NCBI RefSeq assembly: GCF_003977685.1
Contig: NZ_RYZH01000037.1
Location: forward strand, 1-64,000
Direction: 5' to 3'
DNA from: Tautonia sociabilis
GTDB lineage: Bacteria > Planctomycetota > Planctomycetia > Isosphaerales > Isosphaeraceae
DNA length: 64,000 bases
This document shows positions 36,764 to 46,050 of the stretch, piece after piece. Made by a program: the position numbers and the translations under genes. The first letter of the stretch is position 1, and each line of letters begins with the position of its first letter. The notes below the pieces were generated by a model, which saw only the letters and a list, made by a program, of their open reading frames with translations, ran no database searches and was not told where the DNA came from.

Positions 36764-38242
36764 TCAGTCGGCGGGCGGGTTGGCGGAGTCGAACAGGGTG
36801 CCGAGGAGCGAGAGTACGGCTTCGGTAATCTTGGAGGCGGCGCCGACTTCGAGGTAGCTGGAGCGGGCTCGCCAGGTTTCGTAGCCGCCGAGCTTGTGCT
36901 GGGCCTCGGTGGGGAGGTAGCCGTTGTAGCCGTTGGCCAGCGAGATGGTGAAGGTGCGGGGGAAGGGGCTTTCTCGCTTGATCTGGAGGCCGATCTCGAC
37001 GAAGACCTCGCAGGGGATGGCGGCGATGCCGAGGTCGCCGATGCGGAGGGCCTGGATGGTGGCGGGGACGGTTTCGGGGTACTCGGCCAGCAGGAGCGTC
37101 TCCCGGGCGTAGATTTCCTCGAGCGTGCGCATGACGGGGCCGCTGGCGGCGTCGAGGATGGACCGGGCGCGGGAGAGGTCCTCCTCGGAGGGAAGGCGGA
37201 CGCCGAGCTGAAGCTCGGTGGTGCGGGCGTCGAGGGTCAGGTCGGAGCGGTAGTCGAGCGACTTCGAGACGCGGACGGCCTCCTCGGCCAGCTCGTTGGC
37301 GACGAGGCGCATCTGCTCGTAGGGCTCGAGCCGGGCTCGGGGCTCCCGGAAGTTGATGTTGTTGATGTCGCCGCTGGTGCCGTTGGACATGATGCCGACG
37401 AAGGGGGGGTCGAGGCGGTCGGCCTCGAGGAGCTGGGCGACCCGGTCGGCGAACATGCCGAAGTAGTCGGCCGAGACGTCGCCTCCAGAGGCGGTGCCGC
37501 CGACGTAGTGCAGCGAGTAGTTGGCCAGCAGCGCAATCGGGCGGCCGGCGACCGATCGGACCGAGAGGATGGAGACCTCGGGGTCGATCGGGCCGGCGGG
37601 CCGGTCGAGGTCGGGGCTGCCGGCGGGCGGGTTCATCTTCACCAAGTCGGTGCCGCCGAAGGGGTCCGGCAGCGCGGTGCCGGGCTTCATATGCCAACGG
37701 CGGTTGAAGACCTGGCGGTCGTTCGAGCCGGCGCCGGAGCCGACCTCGGCCGGCTCCAGGTTGTTCAACGCCCGTCGGACGCCATCGCTGATGCGACGGG
37801 AGAGGAACTCGGGGTAGCCGGCGACGGTCTCGCTCTGGAAGACGGGGGCGCAGGTGGGGCAGCTATGAGAATGCGTGGCCGAGATCAGGACGTGATCGGG
37901 GGGGATCCCCGTGGCCTCCTCGATCTGGGCCTTGGCGTCGAGGACGATCTGCCGGGGGATCATGCAGAGGTCGCAGACGACGAGGGCCAGGCGGGAGCGG
38001 CCGTCGTCGAGCACGAGGCAGCGGGCGTGCAGCTCGTCATGGATGGTGGAGGCGGAGCGGTCGGTCATGCCGCCGTTGAGCGAGGAGCCGAGCGGGGGGG
38101 AGATGTTGCTGGTGGCGGCGCCGGCCCGCAACGGGCCGGGGTCGTCGGCGCGGGCCGAGGGGCTGGCCAGGGCGATCAGGAGGGCCGCAGCCGGCGCGAT
38201 GGCCCGGGCCAGCGGCGAGGAGCGGGGGGGGATTCGGGTCAT
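36764..38242 (-). CDS. Neutral/alkaline ceramidase-like secreted enzyme
   Basis: This 492-residue protein has a clear signal peptide (AIAPAAALLIALASPSARA). Its body matches the N-terminal domain of neutral/alkaline non-lysosomal ceramidases: LRAGAATSNISPPLGSSLNG, VVCDLCMIPR, ISATHSHSCPTCAP with the His-x-His zinc site, and IMSNGTSGDINNINF. The C-terminal immunoglobulin-like domain of true ceramidases is missing or very short. Planctomycetes encode many such proteins whose substrates are unknown, so amidase action on an extracellular lipid or glycan is only suggested. It is monocistronic with a hairpin downstream and the cyclase gene 120 bases upstream. Confidence 0.9.
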   Translation of the reverse strand: MTRIPPRSSPLARAIAPAAALLIALASPSARADDPGPLRAGAATSNISPPLGSSLNGGMTDRSASTIHDELHARCLVLDDGRSRLALVVCDLCMIPRQIVLDAKAQIEEATGIPPDHVLISATHSHSCPTCAPVFQSETVAGYPEFLSRRISDGVRRALNNLEPAEVGSGAGSNDRQVFNRRWHMKPGTALPDPFGGTDLVKMNPPAGSPDLDRPAGPIDPEVSILSVRSVAGRPIALLANYSLHYVGGTASGGDVSADYFGMFADRVAQLLEADRLDPPFVGIMSNGTSGDINNINFREPRARLEPYEQMRLVANELAEEAVRVSKSLDYRSDLTLDARTTELQLGVRLPSEEDLSRARSILDAASGPVMRTLEEIYARETLLLAEYPETVPATIQALRIGDLGIAAIPCEVFVEIGLQIKRESPFPRTFTISLANGYNGYLPTEAQHKLGGYETWRARSSYLEVGAASKITEAVLSLLGTLFDSANPPAD

Positions 38243-38362
38243 GGTGGGGTCTCCAGGGTCCTGCCGGGACGACTCCGCATCGGTCGGCCCCGGGGCGTGG
38301 CGCCCAGTGTCCCGGGGGGTTGCGGGGGATGCAAGCGTCCGGCCAGGGGAGGCAGAGGGGGA

Positions 38363-41300
38363 TCATTCGGCACGGAGGCGGACGACGCGGTCGACCTCGG
38401 CGGAGGCGCCGATGGCCTCGAAGAGTTCGAGGGCCTCGGCGAGGGCGAGGGATCGGGAGGGGTCGCGGGGGAGGGCGTGGCGGGCCAGTTCGGTGAGGGC
38501 TCGGGCGTGCTCGAAGGGCATGCTGAGGCGTTCGGCCTCGGCGACGGCGGCCCGCCAGTTTCGTCGGGCGGCGCGGTGGCGGCCGGAGAGCCAGCGGGCG
38601 AGGCCTCGGCAAAGGCGGGCGCGGGGGCGGGCGATGGGGAAGACGCCGGCGAAGCGTTCCAGGGCGGAGCAGGCCAGGAGGGCCCGGCGGCGGAGGTCGG
38701 CCGGGGCCGGGGAGCCGGAAGCGACGTGGCGTTCCCAGCACGAGAGGAGCACCTCGGCGGTGCCGGCGTAGCCTTCGAGGTTGTAGTTGACGATCGGGCG
38801 GGCGCGGAGGATCAGCGCCAGGGTTTCCTCAGCGGCGGCGAGGGCTTCGGCCTCGCGGCCGAGGTGCCAGCGGACGAGGGCGAGGAAGCCGAGGCCGAGG
38901 ATGGCGTCGGCGCGGTCGACGCCGGGGCTGCGGAGCGTGGGCGAGCTTTCGAGCAGCGCGGCGGCGCGGTCGACCTGGCCGAGCCGGAAGAGGTTCTTGG
39001 CCAGGCCGTTGCGCCACCAGATCTCGGCCTGGGGGTGGCCGCGTTCCCGGGCGATGACGCCCATCGCGTCGAACCCCGAGGCGCCGGAGTGGTAGTTGCC
39101 GCGGAAGTACTCCAGGCGGGCGAGTTCGCCGACGCTTTCTTCCCAGCGCCGCCAGTCGCCGAGGCGGTCGTTGACCGCGACGGCTCGGGTCAGCGCCTGT
39201 CGGCTGGGCTCCCAGCGGCCGACGCCGAGCCAGTAGATGCCGGTCAGCTCGGAGACCCAGGCGTCGGTGGCGGGGTCGCCGATGGTGTCGGCGGCGTCGC
39301 GGGCGCGGCGGCTGTAGACCTCGGCCAGGCGGTGGGCGGGCACGAGGCTGGCGGCGATGCACATGGTGGCATACGAGCGGGCCAGCTCGGGGGAGGGGCC
39401 GGCCCCCTCGGCCAGGTTCAGGGCGCGGAGCGCGGCGAAGACGCCGCCGGCGGTGTCCTGGGCATAATAGGAGATCTGGCCGAGCACGTCGTAGGAGACG
39501 GCCAGGCGACGAAGCTCGGCCGGGTCGCCCTGGCCCTTGCCGATGAGCCAATTGGGGAAAAGGCGTCGGGAGGCCTGGAGCGCGAGCTGCCGGCCGTAGG
39601 CCAGGGCCAGCGGGGCGGGCCCCTCGGGCATCGGCCGGCCGAGCCGGCGGAGGGCGTTGAGGATGTGCCGCTTGCTCTCGGCGGTCCGGCCGAGGTCGAG
39701 GTAGGCGCGGCCCAGGAGCCCTTCCCAGTGGGCCAGGCGGCCGGAGTCGACGCCAGCGGGGTCGGTGGCGGCCAGGCGGAGGGCTTCCTCGAGGAAGCGG
39801 GCGGCCTCGGTGGCGGAGCCCCCGCGTAGGGCCTGCTCTCCGGCGCGTTCCAGGTAGGAGAGGGCGCGGTCGATCACCTGCGCCCGTCCCCAGTGGTGGG
39901 CAAGCAGGGGGTAGTAGGGGGAGAGTTCGCCGGTGGAGCTCCGCTCCAACCAGAGGGCCACGCGCCGGTGCAATCGGCGGCGGTGGGCGAAGAGGAGCAG
40001 GTCGTAGGCGACTTCCTGGGTGACGACGTGCTTGAACAGGTACGACAGGTCGGGCTCGGCGGGGCCGCGGTAGGTGAGGTCCTGGTGTTCGAGGGCGTCG
40101 AGGTGGCGGGGAAGGGCGGGGCGTTCCTGCTCGAACGGGAAGATGTCGGAGAGGAGGCGGTAGGGGAACTGGCGGCCGATGACGCTGGCGACCTTCAGGG
40201 TCATCTGCTGGGCCGGGGGGAGGCGGTCGATGCGGTCGGTGATCAGGCCGCGGAGGGTGTCGGGGACCGAGACGTCCTGGGGGTCGAAGTCGGGGGGAAG
40301 GCGGCAGCAGCCCCCCTCGATGAGGATCTTGCCCGAGTCTCGGAGGGACTGGATCAGCTCCTCGATAAAGAGGGAATTGCCCTGCGCCTTGCGGCGGATG
40401 AGCGTGCGCAGGGGGGCGGGGATCTCGTCGACCCCCAGGCGGGAGCGGGCCAGGGCGATCGCGTCGTCGCGGTCGAGGGGCTCGAGCCGGAGCAGGACGC
40501 GGGCCGGGTCGGTCATGAGGGCGTCCAGCTCCTCGGGGCGGGCCTCCCGCACGGGGCGGGTGGAGAGCAGCAGCAGCAGGCCGCCGATCCGGGCGCGGAC
40601 GATCGAGGCGGTGAGGGCCCAGGAGGCGGAATCGAGCCAGTGGCCGTCCTCCAGGACGATGACGGTGGGGCCGTCGCGGTCGATGGCCTCTCGGAGCAGC
40701 GTGACGATCAGGTCCCGGGTGTTCTCGGCTCGGACCGGGCCGGAGAGGGGGGCGGTGATCTCGGTGTCGGGCTCGTCGAGGGCGAGGATCGGGTTGAGCA
40801 GTGGCAGGAGGTCTAGCCGGCCTGGGGAGGCCGCCAGTCGGGTGCGGACGTGATCGAGGCGGGAGCGGGAGTCGTCATCCGGGCCGACGCCGAGGAGCCG
40901 GGCGACGATGGGCCGCCAGGCGAAGTAGGCGGTCGAGCGTTCGACCGCCTCGGCGGCCCCGCCGCGCACGACCAGGCCGCGCTGGCGGGCGCGCCGGGAG
41001 AACTCGGCGATGAGGCGGGACTTGCCGATCCCCGGTTCCCCTTCGAGGATCACCGGGCGGCCCCGGCCGTCTCCCACGGCGTCGAGCAGGCGTTCGAGCT
41101 GGTTGAGCTCGGCCACCCGGCCGACGAACGGCCGGAGGGCGCGGCCGAGGGCCTCGCCGAGCGGCCGGAAGGGCTCCACGAAGAGGGAGGTGCTGCCGGA
41201 GCCCTCGGGACGGGGCTCGATCGCTCGGACGGGCCGGCCGACGGCGACGGGGTCGGCCTTGCCCTTGACGGTGATCGGCCCGAGGAGCTGGAACTCGACC

Positions 41301-42526
41301 CGGTCGGCGGCGGCTCGGATGGTTTCGGCGTCGCACCGGATGGCCCCGGGCTCGCCGGACTGGAGGGCCGCCTGCATGAGCCGGGCGGAGAGGTTCACGA
41401 CGTCGCCGATGATGGTGTATTCCCGTCGGCTCGAGCCGCCGATCTCGCCGCAGTAGGCCAGGCCGGTTGTGACGCCGACGGCGCAGTCGACGCCGAGCTT
41501 CCGCAGCCGATCGACCAGTTCCAGGGCGGCTCGGGAGCCTCGGGCGGGGTCGTCCTCGTGGGCCAGGGGAGGCAGGCCAAGCGCGGCGACGAGGGTGATC
41601 CCCTTGTCGTCGACGCTGAGCTTGTTGACGCTGCCCTCGAAGCGGTAGATCGCCTCCTGGAGGGTGCGCATGACGCACTGGATGCGGTCGAGGTCGCCCG
41701 GGGCGGTGCGGTTCAGGCCGGGGAGGTTGACGAAGAGGACGGTGATCCGGCGCAGCTCGGAGAGCCAGCCGGTCTGGCCGGCCTCGAGGCGGGAGCGGAT
41801 GGCGCCGGGGACGTAGCCGAGCAGCCCGGGGGCCGCCTCGGGAGCGGGGCAAGGGCGGGTCAAGGGCCAGAGAGGCAAGGGGTTCTCGACCCGATCGAGC
41901 CGGACGAAGCCCTCGTCGAGGGGGGTGGCCAGGCAGTGGCGGCGGACCTGTCGCCAGACCTCGGGGGCGAGGATGACGTCCTGCTGGCCGGATCGGGCCC
42001 GGTGCTCGGCCTGGGCCATGCGGCCGAGCGGATCGCCGACGATCATCATTTCCCAGCGGTCGAAGACGCCGCCGACGTGGAGGGCGAGCAACTGGCCGAG
42101 GGCGATGCCGACCTTGGAGGTGAGGGTCACGCCCTCGGCGGCGGGGAAGGCTCCTAGGGTGCGCTGGATGGCCAGGCCGCACTGGACGGCGTGCAGGGAG
42201 GCGTTGCGGATGGGCTCTTCGTCGCTGGAGCGGAAGAGGGCGACGAGGGCGTCTCCGGCGAGCTTGAGGACGTCGCCGCCGTGGGCCTCGATCAGGGCGA
42301 TGAGGCGGGAGAAGTAGGCGTTGAGCAGCCGGCTGAGCTCCTCGGCGCCGTCGGGGCCGCGGTCGGCGAGGCGTTCGGTGAGGGCGGTGAAGCCGGAGAT
42401 GTCGGTGAAGAGGACGACGCCAAGGACCCGCTCCAGTTCCTGCCGGATCCGCCGGGGGTTGGCGGCGAAGCGGCGCAGGACCAGCGCGGGGACATACGGG
42501 GCCAGCGTCTCGATGGGAGGCGCCAT
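38363..42526 (-). CDS. Soluble-adenylyl-cyclase-like multidomain protein
   Basis: This 1387-residue cytosolic protein is arranged as two class III cyclase domains, a large ATPase, and a helical repeat tail. Cyclase 1 (about 37-190) has the metal Asp in LFTDISGFTAL and the substrate region LKLAGDALVALF. Cyclase 2 (about 262-420) is degenerate at the metal site (VLFVNLPGL, Asn for Asp) but keeps REYTIIGDVVNLSARLM. The ATPase P-loop is LEGEPGIGKSRLI near residue 495. TPR-like repeats fill residues 900-1387. The two-cyclase/ATPase/TPR order and specific segments closely parallel mammalian ADCY10. It probably makes cAMP from ATP; its activator is unknown. Confidence 0.9.
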   Translation of the reverse strand: MAPPIETLAPYVPALVLRRFAANPRRIRQELERVLGVVLFTDISGFTALTERLADRGPDGAEELSRLLNAYFSRLIALIEAHGGDVLKLAGDALVALFRSSDEEPIRNASLHAVQCGLAIQRTLGAFPAAEGVTLTSKVGIALGQLLALHVGGVFDRWEMMIVGDPLGRMAQAEHRARSGQQDVILAPEVWRQVRRHCLATPLDEGFVRLDRVENPLPLWPLTRPCPAPEAAPGLLGYVPGAIRSRLEAGQTGWLSELRRITVLFVNLPGLNRTAPGDLDRIQCVMRTLQEAIYRFEGSVNKLSVDDKGITLVAALGLPPLAHEDDPARGSRAALELVDRLRKLGVDCAVGVTTGLAYCGEIGGSSRREYTIIGDVVNLSARLMQAALQSGEPGAIRCDAETIRAAADRVEFQLLGPITVKGKADPVAVGRPVRAIEPRPEGSGSTSLFVEPFRPLGEALGRALRPFVGRVAELNQLERLLDAVGDGRGRPVILEGEPGIGKSRLIAEFSRRARQRGLVVRGGAAEAVERSTAYFAWRPIVARLLGVGPDDDSRSRLDHVRTRLAASPGRLDLLPLLNPILALDEPDTEITAPLSGPVRAENTRDLIVTLLREAIDRDGPTVIVLEDGHWLDSASWALTASIVRARIGGLLLLLSTRPVREARPEELDALMTDPARVLLRLEPLDRDDAIALARSRLGVDEIPAPLRTLIRRKAQGNSLFIEELIQSLRDSGKILIEGGCCRLPPDFDPQDVSVPDTLRGLITDRIDRLPPAQQMTLKVASVIGRQFPYRLLSDIFPFEQERPALPRHLDALEHQDLTYRGPAEPDLSYLFKHVVTQEVAYDLLLFAHRRRLHRRVALWLERSSTGELSPYYPLLAHHWGRAQVIDRALSYLERAGEQALRGGSATEAARFLEEALRLAATDPAGVDSGRLAHWEGLLGRAYLDLGRTAESKRHILNALRRLGRPMPEGPAPLALAYGRQLALQASRRLFPNWLIGKGQGDPAELRRLAVSYDVLGQISYYAQDTAGGVFAALRALNLAEGAGPSPELARSYATMCIAASLVPAHRLAEVYSRRARDAADTIGDPATDAWVSELTGIYWLGVGRWEPSRQALTRAVAVNDRLGDWRRWEESVGELARLEYFRGNYHSGASGFDAMGVIARERGHPQAEIWWRNGLAKNLFRLGQVDRAAALLESSPTLRSPGVDRADAILGLGFLALVRWHLGREAEALAAAEETLALILRARPIVNYNLEGYAGTAEVLLSCWERHVASGSPAPADLRRRALLACSALERFAGVFPIARPRARLCRGLARWLSGRHRAARRNWRAAVAEAERLSMPFEHARALTELARHALPRDPSRSLALAEALELFEAIGASAEVDRVVRLRAE

Positions 42527-42760
42527 GACGACTGCGGCGGCGTCGGGCCGGGGAGGGGGTCGAGGGGGGGCCTCCGCGACCGATCTCGAGGCCCGACGAC
42601 CCGGCCCGGCTGCGCTACCCTCCCGAGGTCGGAACCGCGTCGGCAGCCTCGAGCCGGGCGGTTCGGACGGGAAACGGACCTGGCCGGGCCGACCCGACCG
42701 GCGCGGCCCGCAATCCGGGGACGATCGCGCGGGGCCGGCGGGGCCGGCCGCCGGGGGCGA

Positions 42761-43030
42761 TTACCAGCTGGCCTTCTTCAGGCCGGGGATCTTCCCCTCG
42801 TGGGCCAGCTGGCGGAGCATGATCCGGGAGATGCCGAACTTGCGGTAGTTGCCGCGCGAGCGGCCGGTCAGGGCGCACAGGCGGCGGTGGCGGACCGGGC
42901 TGGAGTTGCGGGGCAGGCGGGCCAGGGCGGCGTAGTCGCCGGCCTCCTTCAGCGCCTTGCGGCGCTCGGCGTACTTGGCCACCAGCTCTTCGATGCGTTT
43001 CATCTTCTCGACGCTGGACTTCGAGGCCAT
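42761..43030 (-). CDS. rpsN: Ribosomal protein S14, zinc-independent form
   Basis: This 89-residue protein of the small ribosomal subunit binds 16S rRNA in the head. It shows the family sequence ARLPRNSSPVRHRRLCALTG and SRGNYRKFGISRIMLRQLA. It lacks the two C-x2-C zinc pairs of the short 61-residue form, so it is the C-minus type. It lies outside any ribosomal operon here. In organisms with both forms, the C-minus gene is often induced by zinc limitation. No Zur-box-like site could be recognised in the 230-base upstream region; TATGAT at 43130-43135 is a candidate -10. Confidence 0.95.
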   Translation of the reverse strand: MASKSSVEKMKRIEELVAKYAERRKALKEAGDYAALARLPRNSSPVRHRRLCALTGRSRGNYRKFGISRIMLRQLAHEGKIPGLKKASW

Positions 43031-43260
43031 CTCGGCCCTCCGAATCGGGATCGCGATCTGCCGCCCCGGGCGGCCTTGGCTCCGTGCGGGCCATGCCCGG
43101 CGACCCGGCGTGAACATCCGAATTGGACCATCATACCCGACGCCTTGGGCGGCTGGGAAGATGGCTCCCGATCGAGCGATCGGGATGGCGGAGGGAAGAG
43201 GGTGGGGGCGGGGGCGGAGCCGTCGGGAGCCGGCCCCCGTTGCCCGGAGTGGCGGGCCGG

Positions 43261-45117
43261 TTACATCCGCTCGACGACCTCGATGCCGAGCAGGTCGAGC
43301 CCGAAGGCGAGGGTGCGGCCGGTGAGGTCGCAGAGGGCCAGGCGGCTGTCTCGGCGTTCGGGAGACTCGGCCTTGAGCACGGGGCACTCCTCGAAGAAGG
43401 AGCTGAAGAGGTTGGCCAGGCCGAACAGGTAGTCGGTCAAGACGTTGGGCTTCAGCTCGGCCGCGGCGACGTCGAGCGTCTCGGGCAGGCGGAGCAGGGC
43501 GAGGCCGAGGGCGCGCTCGGCCGGGTGGGTGATGAAGATGGGGGGGCGGGCCCGGCGGATGGCCTCGGGGGTGGTCTCCCCCTTGCGGAAGATGGAGCGG
43601 GTGCGGGCGTAGGCGTACTGGAGGTAGGTCGCGGTGTTGCCGTTCATGGCGACCATCTTGTCCAGGTCGAAGACGTAGTCGCTCAGGCGGTTCTGGGAGA
43701 GGTCGGCGTACTTGACGGCGCCGATGCCGACGACCTCGGCGATGCGGGCGCGCTCCTGCTCGGGCAGGTGGGCGCTGTTCTCGTCGACGACCTCGCGGGC
43801 CTTGGCGACGGCCTCGTCCAGCAGGGATTCGAGCCCGACGACGTCGCCGGAGCGGGTCTTGAAGGGCTTGCGGTCGCGGCCGAGGATGGTGCCGAAGGCG
43901 ACGTGCTCGAAGTCGACGGAGGAGTAGCCCCAGGAGCGGGCGACGTCGAAGACCTGCTTGAAGTGGTCCGCCTGGCGGCTGTCGACGACGTAGAGCAGGC
44001 GGTCGGCGTCGAACTCCTCTTCGCAGTATTTGATTTTGGCGAGGTCGCTGGTGGCGTAGGTGAAGGCGCCGTCGCGCTTCTGGACGATCATGGGGGCCGA
44101 GGTGGCCTCGGTGAAGACGACGGTGGCCCCCGCGCTGGTCTGGGCGATCCCCTTGGCCTTCAGGTCGGCGACGACCTCGGGGAGCATGGCGTCGTAAAAG
44201 CTCTCGCCGAGCTGGACGTCGAACTTCACGCCGAGGCGCTGGTAGATCCCCTCCAGGGCTTCGAGGCAGTGGGGCATGAACCGCTCCCAGAGCTTGCGGT
44301 TCTCCGGGTCGCCGGCGTGGAGCTTGGCGGTTTCCTCGCGGGCGGCCTCGGCGACGGCGAGGGCCTCGGCGACGGCGGCTTCGGCCTGCGGGCGGGAGAG
44401 GCCGGAGTCGCCGAAGAGCCGGGCGAAGAGGGCGGCGGCCTCGTCGGGCTTGCCCTGGGACTCCAGGGCTTGGACCTTCGCCAGCCTGGGGCCGAGGTCC
44501 TCGGCCGGCTTCATCTTCGCGGCGGCCAGGCGGTAGAGGCGGGCGAGCTCGCCGACGGGGTCGCGCTCGAAGGCGTCGCGGTCCAGGTGGTGCTTCCAGC
44601 CCCAGAGGATCTGGCCGAACTGGAGGCCCCAGTCGCCGAGGTGGTTGTCTCGGATGACCTTGTGCCCCTGGGCGGCGAGGATGCGGGAGAGGCTCTCGCC
44701 GATGACGGTCGAGCGGATGTGGCCGACGTGCATCGGCTTGGCGACGTTGGGCGAGGAGTAGTCGATGATGATCGTCTCGGGGTCGTCGACCGGCTCGACG
44801 CCGAGGCGGTCGTCGGCGAGGAGGTCGCCCAGCGCGGCCGCGATCCAGTCCTCGATCAGCCGGACGTTGAGGAAGCCGGGGCCGGCGACCTCGGGAGGGC
44901 CGGCCATCGGCGACAGGTCGACTCGGGAGGCGACCTCGGCGGCGAGCTCTCGGGGGTTGCGGCCGAGGGCCTTGGCGGCGGCCATGCAGCCGTTGGCCTG
45001 GTAGTCGCCGAACCTGGGGTCGGTGCTCGGGCGGACCGCCTGGGAGAAGGCGTCGGCGGAGAGGCCCTCGGGGGCGGCGTCGGCGAAGGCCCGGCGCAGG
45101 CGGTTCAGGATGTTCAT
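43261..45117 (-). CDS. argS: Arginyl-tRNA synthetase
   Basis: The enzyme charges tRNA-Arg. This 618-residue class I synthetase has an N-terminal tRNA D-loop domain, the HIGH motif as MHVGHIRS near residue 130, TFAYATSDLAKIKY-like sequence in the catalytic core and the C-terminal DALR anticodon-binding domain (ALCDLTGRTLAFGLDLLGI). The KMSKS signature is degenerate (FKTRSGDVV), which is common in ArgS. The start at 45117 (NILNRLRRAFADAAPEG) is appropriate. It lies 62 bases downstream of rsfS on the same strand. Confidence 0.97.
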   Translation of the reverse strand: MNILNRLRRAFADAAPEGLSADAFSQAVRPSTDPRFGDYQANGCMAAAKALGRNPRELAAEVASRVDLSPMAGPPEVAGPGFLNVRLIEDWIAAALGDLLADDRLGVEPVDDPETIIIDYSSPNVAKPMHVGHIRSTVIGESLSRILAAQGHKVIRDNHLGDWGLQFGQILWGWKHHLDRDAFERDPVGELARLYRLAAAKMKPAEDLGPRLAKVQALESQGKPDEAAALFARLFGDSGLSRPQAEAAVAEALAVAEAAREETAKLHAGDPENRKLWERFMPHCLEALEGIYQRLGVKFDVQLGESFYDAMLPEVVADLKAKGIAQTSAGATVVFTEATSAPMIVQKRDGAFTYATSDLAKIKYCEEEFDADRLLYVVDSRQADHFKQVFDVARSWGYSSVDFEHVAFGTILGRDRKPFKTRSGDVVGLESLLDEAVAKAREVVDENSAHLPEQERARIAEVVGIGAVKYADLSQNRLSDYVFDLDKMVAMNGNTATYLQYAYARTRSIFRKGETTPEAIRRARPPIFITHPAERALGLALLRLPETLDVAAAELKPNVLTDYLFGLANLFSSFFEECPVLKAESPERRDSRLALCDLTGRTLAFGLDLLGIEVVERM

Positions 45118-45179
45118 GGTCGACCGGGGCGTCTCGGTGCGATGCGAAGAGTGCGATTCGGATCGGTTCCAGGTCCGGG

Positions 45180-45740
45180 TCAGGAGGGCTCACCCGCCGG
45201 GCCGGAACCGGGGTCGGCGTCGGCGGCAGGGGAGGCCGGGGAGGCGTCGTCCTTCCAGTCGAGGCGGGGGGCGTCTCCCCAGATGTCCTCGAGGGCGTAG
45301 AACGCGCGGGCCTCGTCGGAGAAGACGTGAACGACGAAGTCGCCGTAGTCGATCAGGGTCCAGCGGCCCTCCTCGGAGCCCTCGATGCCGAGCTTGCGCT
45401 CGTCGAGCCGCTTCATCTCGTGGTCGATCTCCGAGACGATGGCGTTGGCCTGCCGACGAGAGGGGGCGGTGAGGACCACAAAGTAATCGAACAGCGGGGT
45501 CGACTGCCGGAGGTCGAGCAGCTCGATCTCCCGGGCGCGGTTCTCCTCGGCGATCCGGGCGCACTGCCGGGCGAGTTGCAGGGCGCGGGCCTGTCGCTCG
45601 GGGGACGACCGCGTCACGGCCGCGGGGGGCACGTCGTCCTGCACGTCGTGCACCCGGGCTCGGCGGGGGAGCAAGGGGATCTTGCCTTCGGGCTGCTCGG
45701 GGAACCGGTCGTCGGGCTGGGTCGGGTTGGCGTCGGGCAT
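45180..45740 (-). CDS. rsfS: Ribosomal silencing factor RsfS
   Basis: RsfS binds ribosomal protein L14 on the 50S subunit and blocks subunit joining during starvation. Residues about 58-170 match: ARIAEENRAREIELLDLRQ, PLFDYFVVLTAPSRRQANAI, WTLIDYGDFVVHVFSDEARA and YALEDIWGDAPRLDW. The N-terminal 50 residues and Pro/Ala-rich tail are unconserved. The ATG at 45740 is chosen over the far-upstream frame. It is co-oriented with argS. A candidate extended -10 lies about 110 bases upstream. Confidence 0.94.
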   Translation of the reverse strand: MPDANPTQPDDRFPEQPEGKIPLLPRRARVHDVQDDVPPAAVTRSSPERQARALQLARQCARIAEENRAREIELLDLRQSTPLFDYFVVLTAPSRRQANAIVSEIDHEMKRLDERKLGIEGSEEGRWTLIDYGDFVVHVFSDEARAFYALEDIWGDAPRLDWKDDASPASPAADADPGSGPAGEPS

Positions 45741-45847
45741 GGGTCCGCCAGTCGGGGATCGGGCCGCTTCGGGGCGGTGGGAATCGATCGGAATTCGATA
45801 CGAGGCCGACACGCGGCCGAGCGATCCGTTCGGATCCGTGCCGCCAC

Positions 45848-45856
45848 ATTTTATCA
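45848..45856 (-). promoter_or_regulatory. Candidate extended -10 for rsfS-argS
   Basis: The minus strand reads TGATAAAAT, an extended -10 (TGn plus TAAAAT) in a GC-rich setting. The -35 position (TGGCCG, 45871-45876, 17-base spacer) is weak, as expected for an extended -10 promoter. Confidence 0.4.
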
Positions 45857-46009
45857 GGGCAAGGGCGATCCGGCCATGTCTGGGCCGAGGGGGACGGGTC
45901 GAATCGAGAGCGTGGCAAACGATTGTGACTGGAGGCGGCCGGATTCTCGATAGTCTTGTCGAGGGCGCCGCGGCGACGACGGCCGTTGCCGGGCCCCGAA
46001 CCCGATCTT

Positions 46010-46035
46010 GAACCCGAACCCGAACCCGAACCCGA
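46010..46035. repeat. GAACCC hexamer tandem repeat
   Basis: Four head-to-tail copies of GAACCC followed by a partial copy end 15 bases upstream of the ATG at 46051. A degenerate additional copy lies just before. This is a simple-sequence repeat in the leader. Confidence 0.7.
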
Positions 46036-46050
46036 CCGGGAGCCCCCGCG

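Noticed and set aside
35895..36857. Plus-strand frame of 320 codons in the pyrR upstream region
   Set aside because: Composition is unlike the real proteins here (Arg, Gly and Pro only), codon bias is poor, and it overlaps repeats and the ceramidase gene end.
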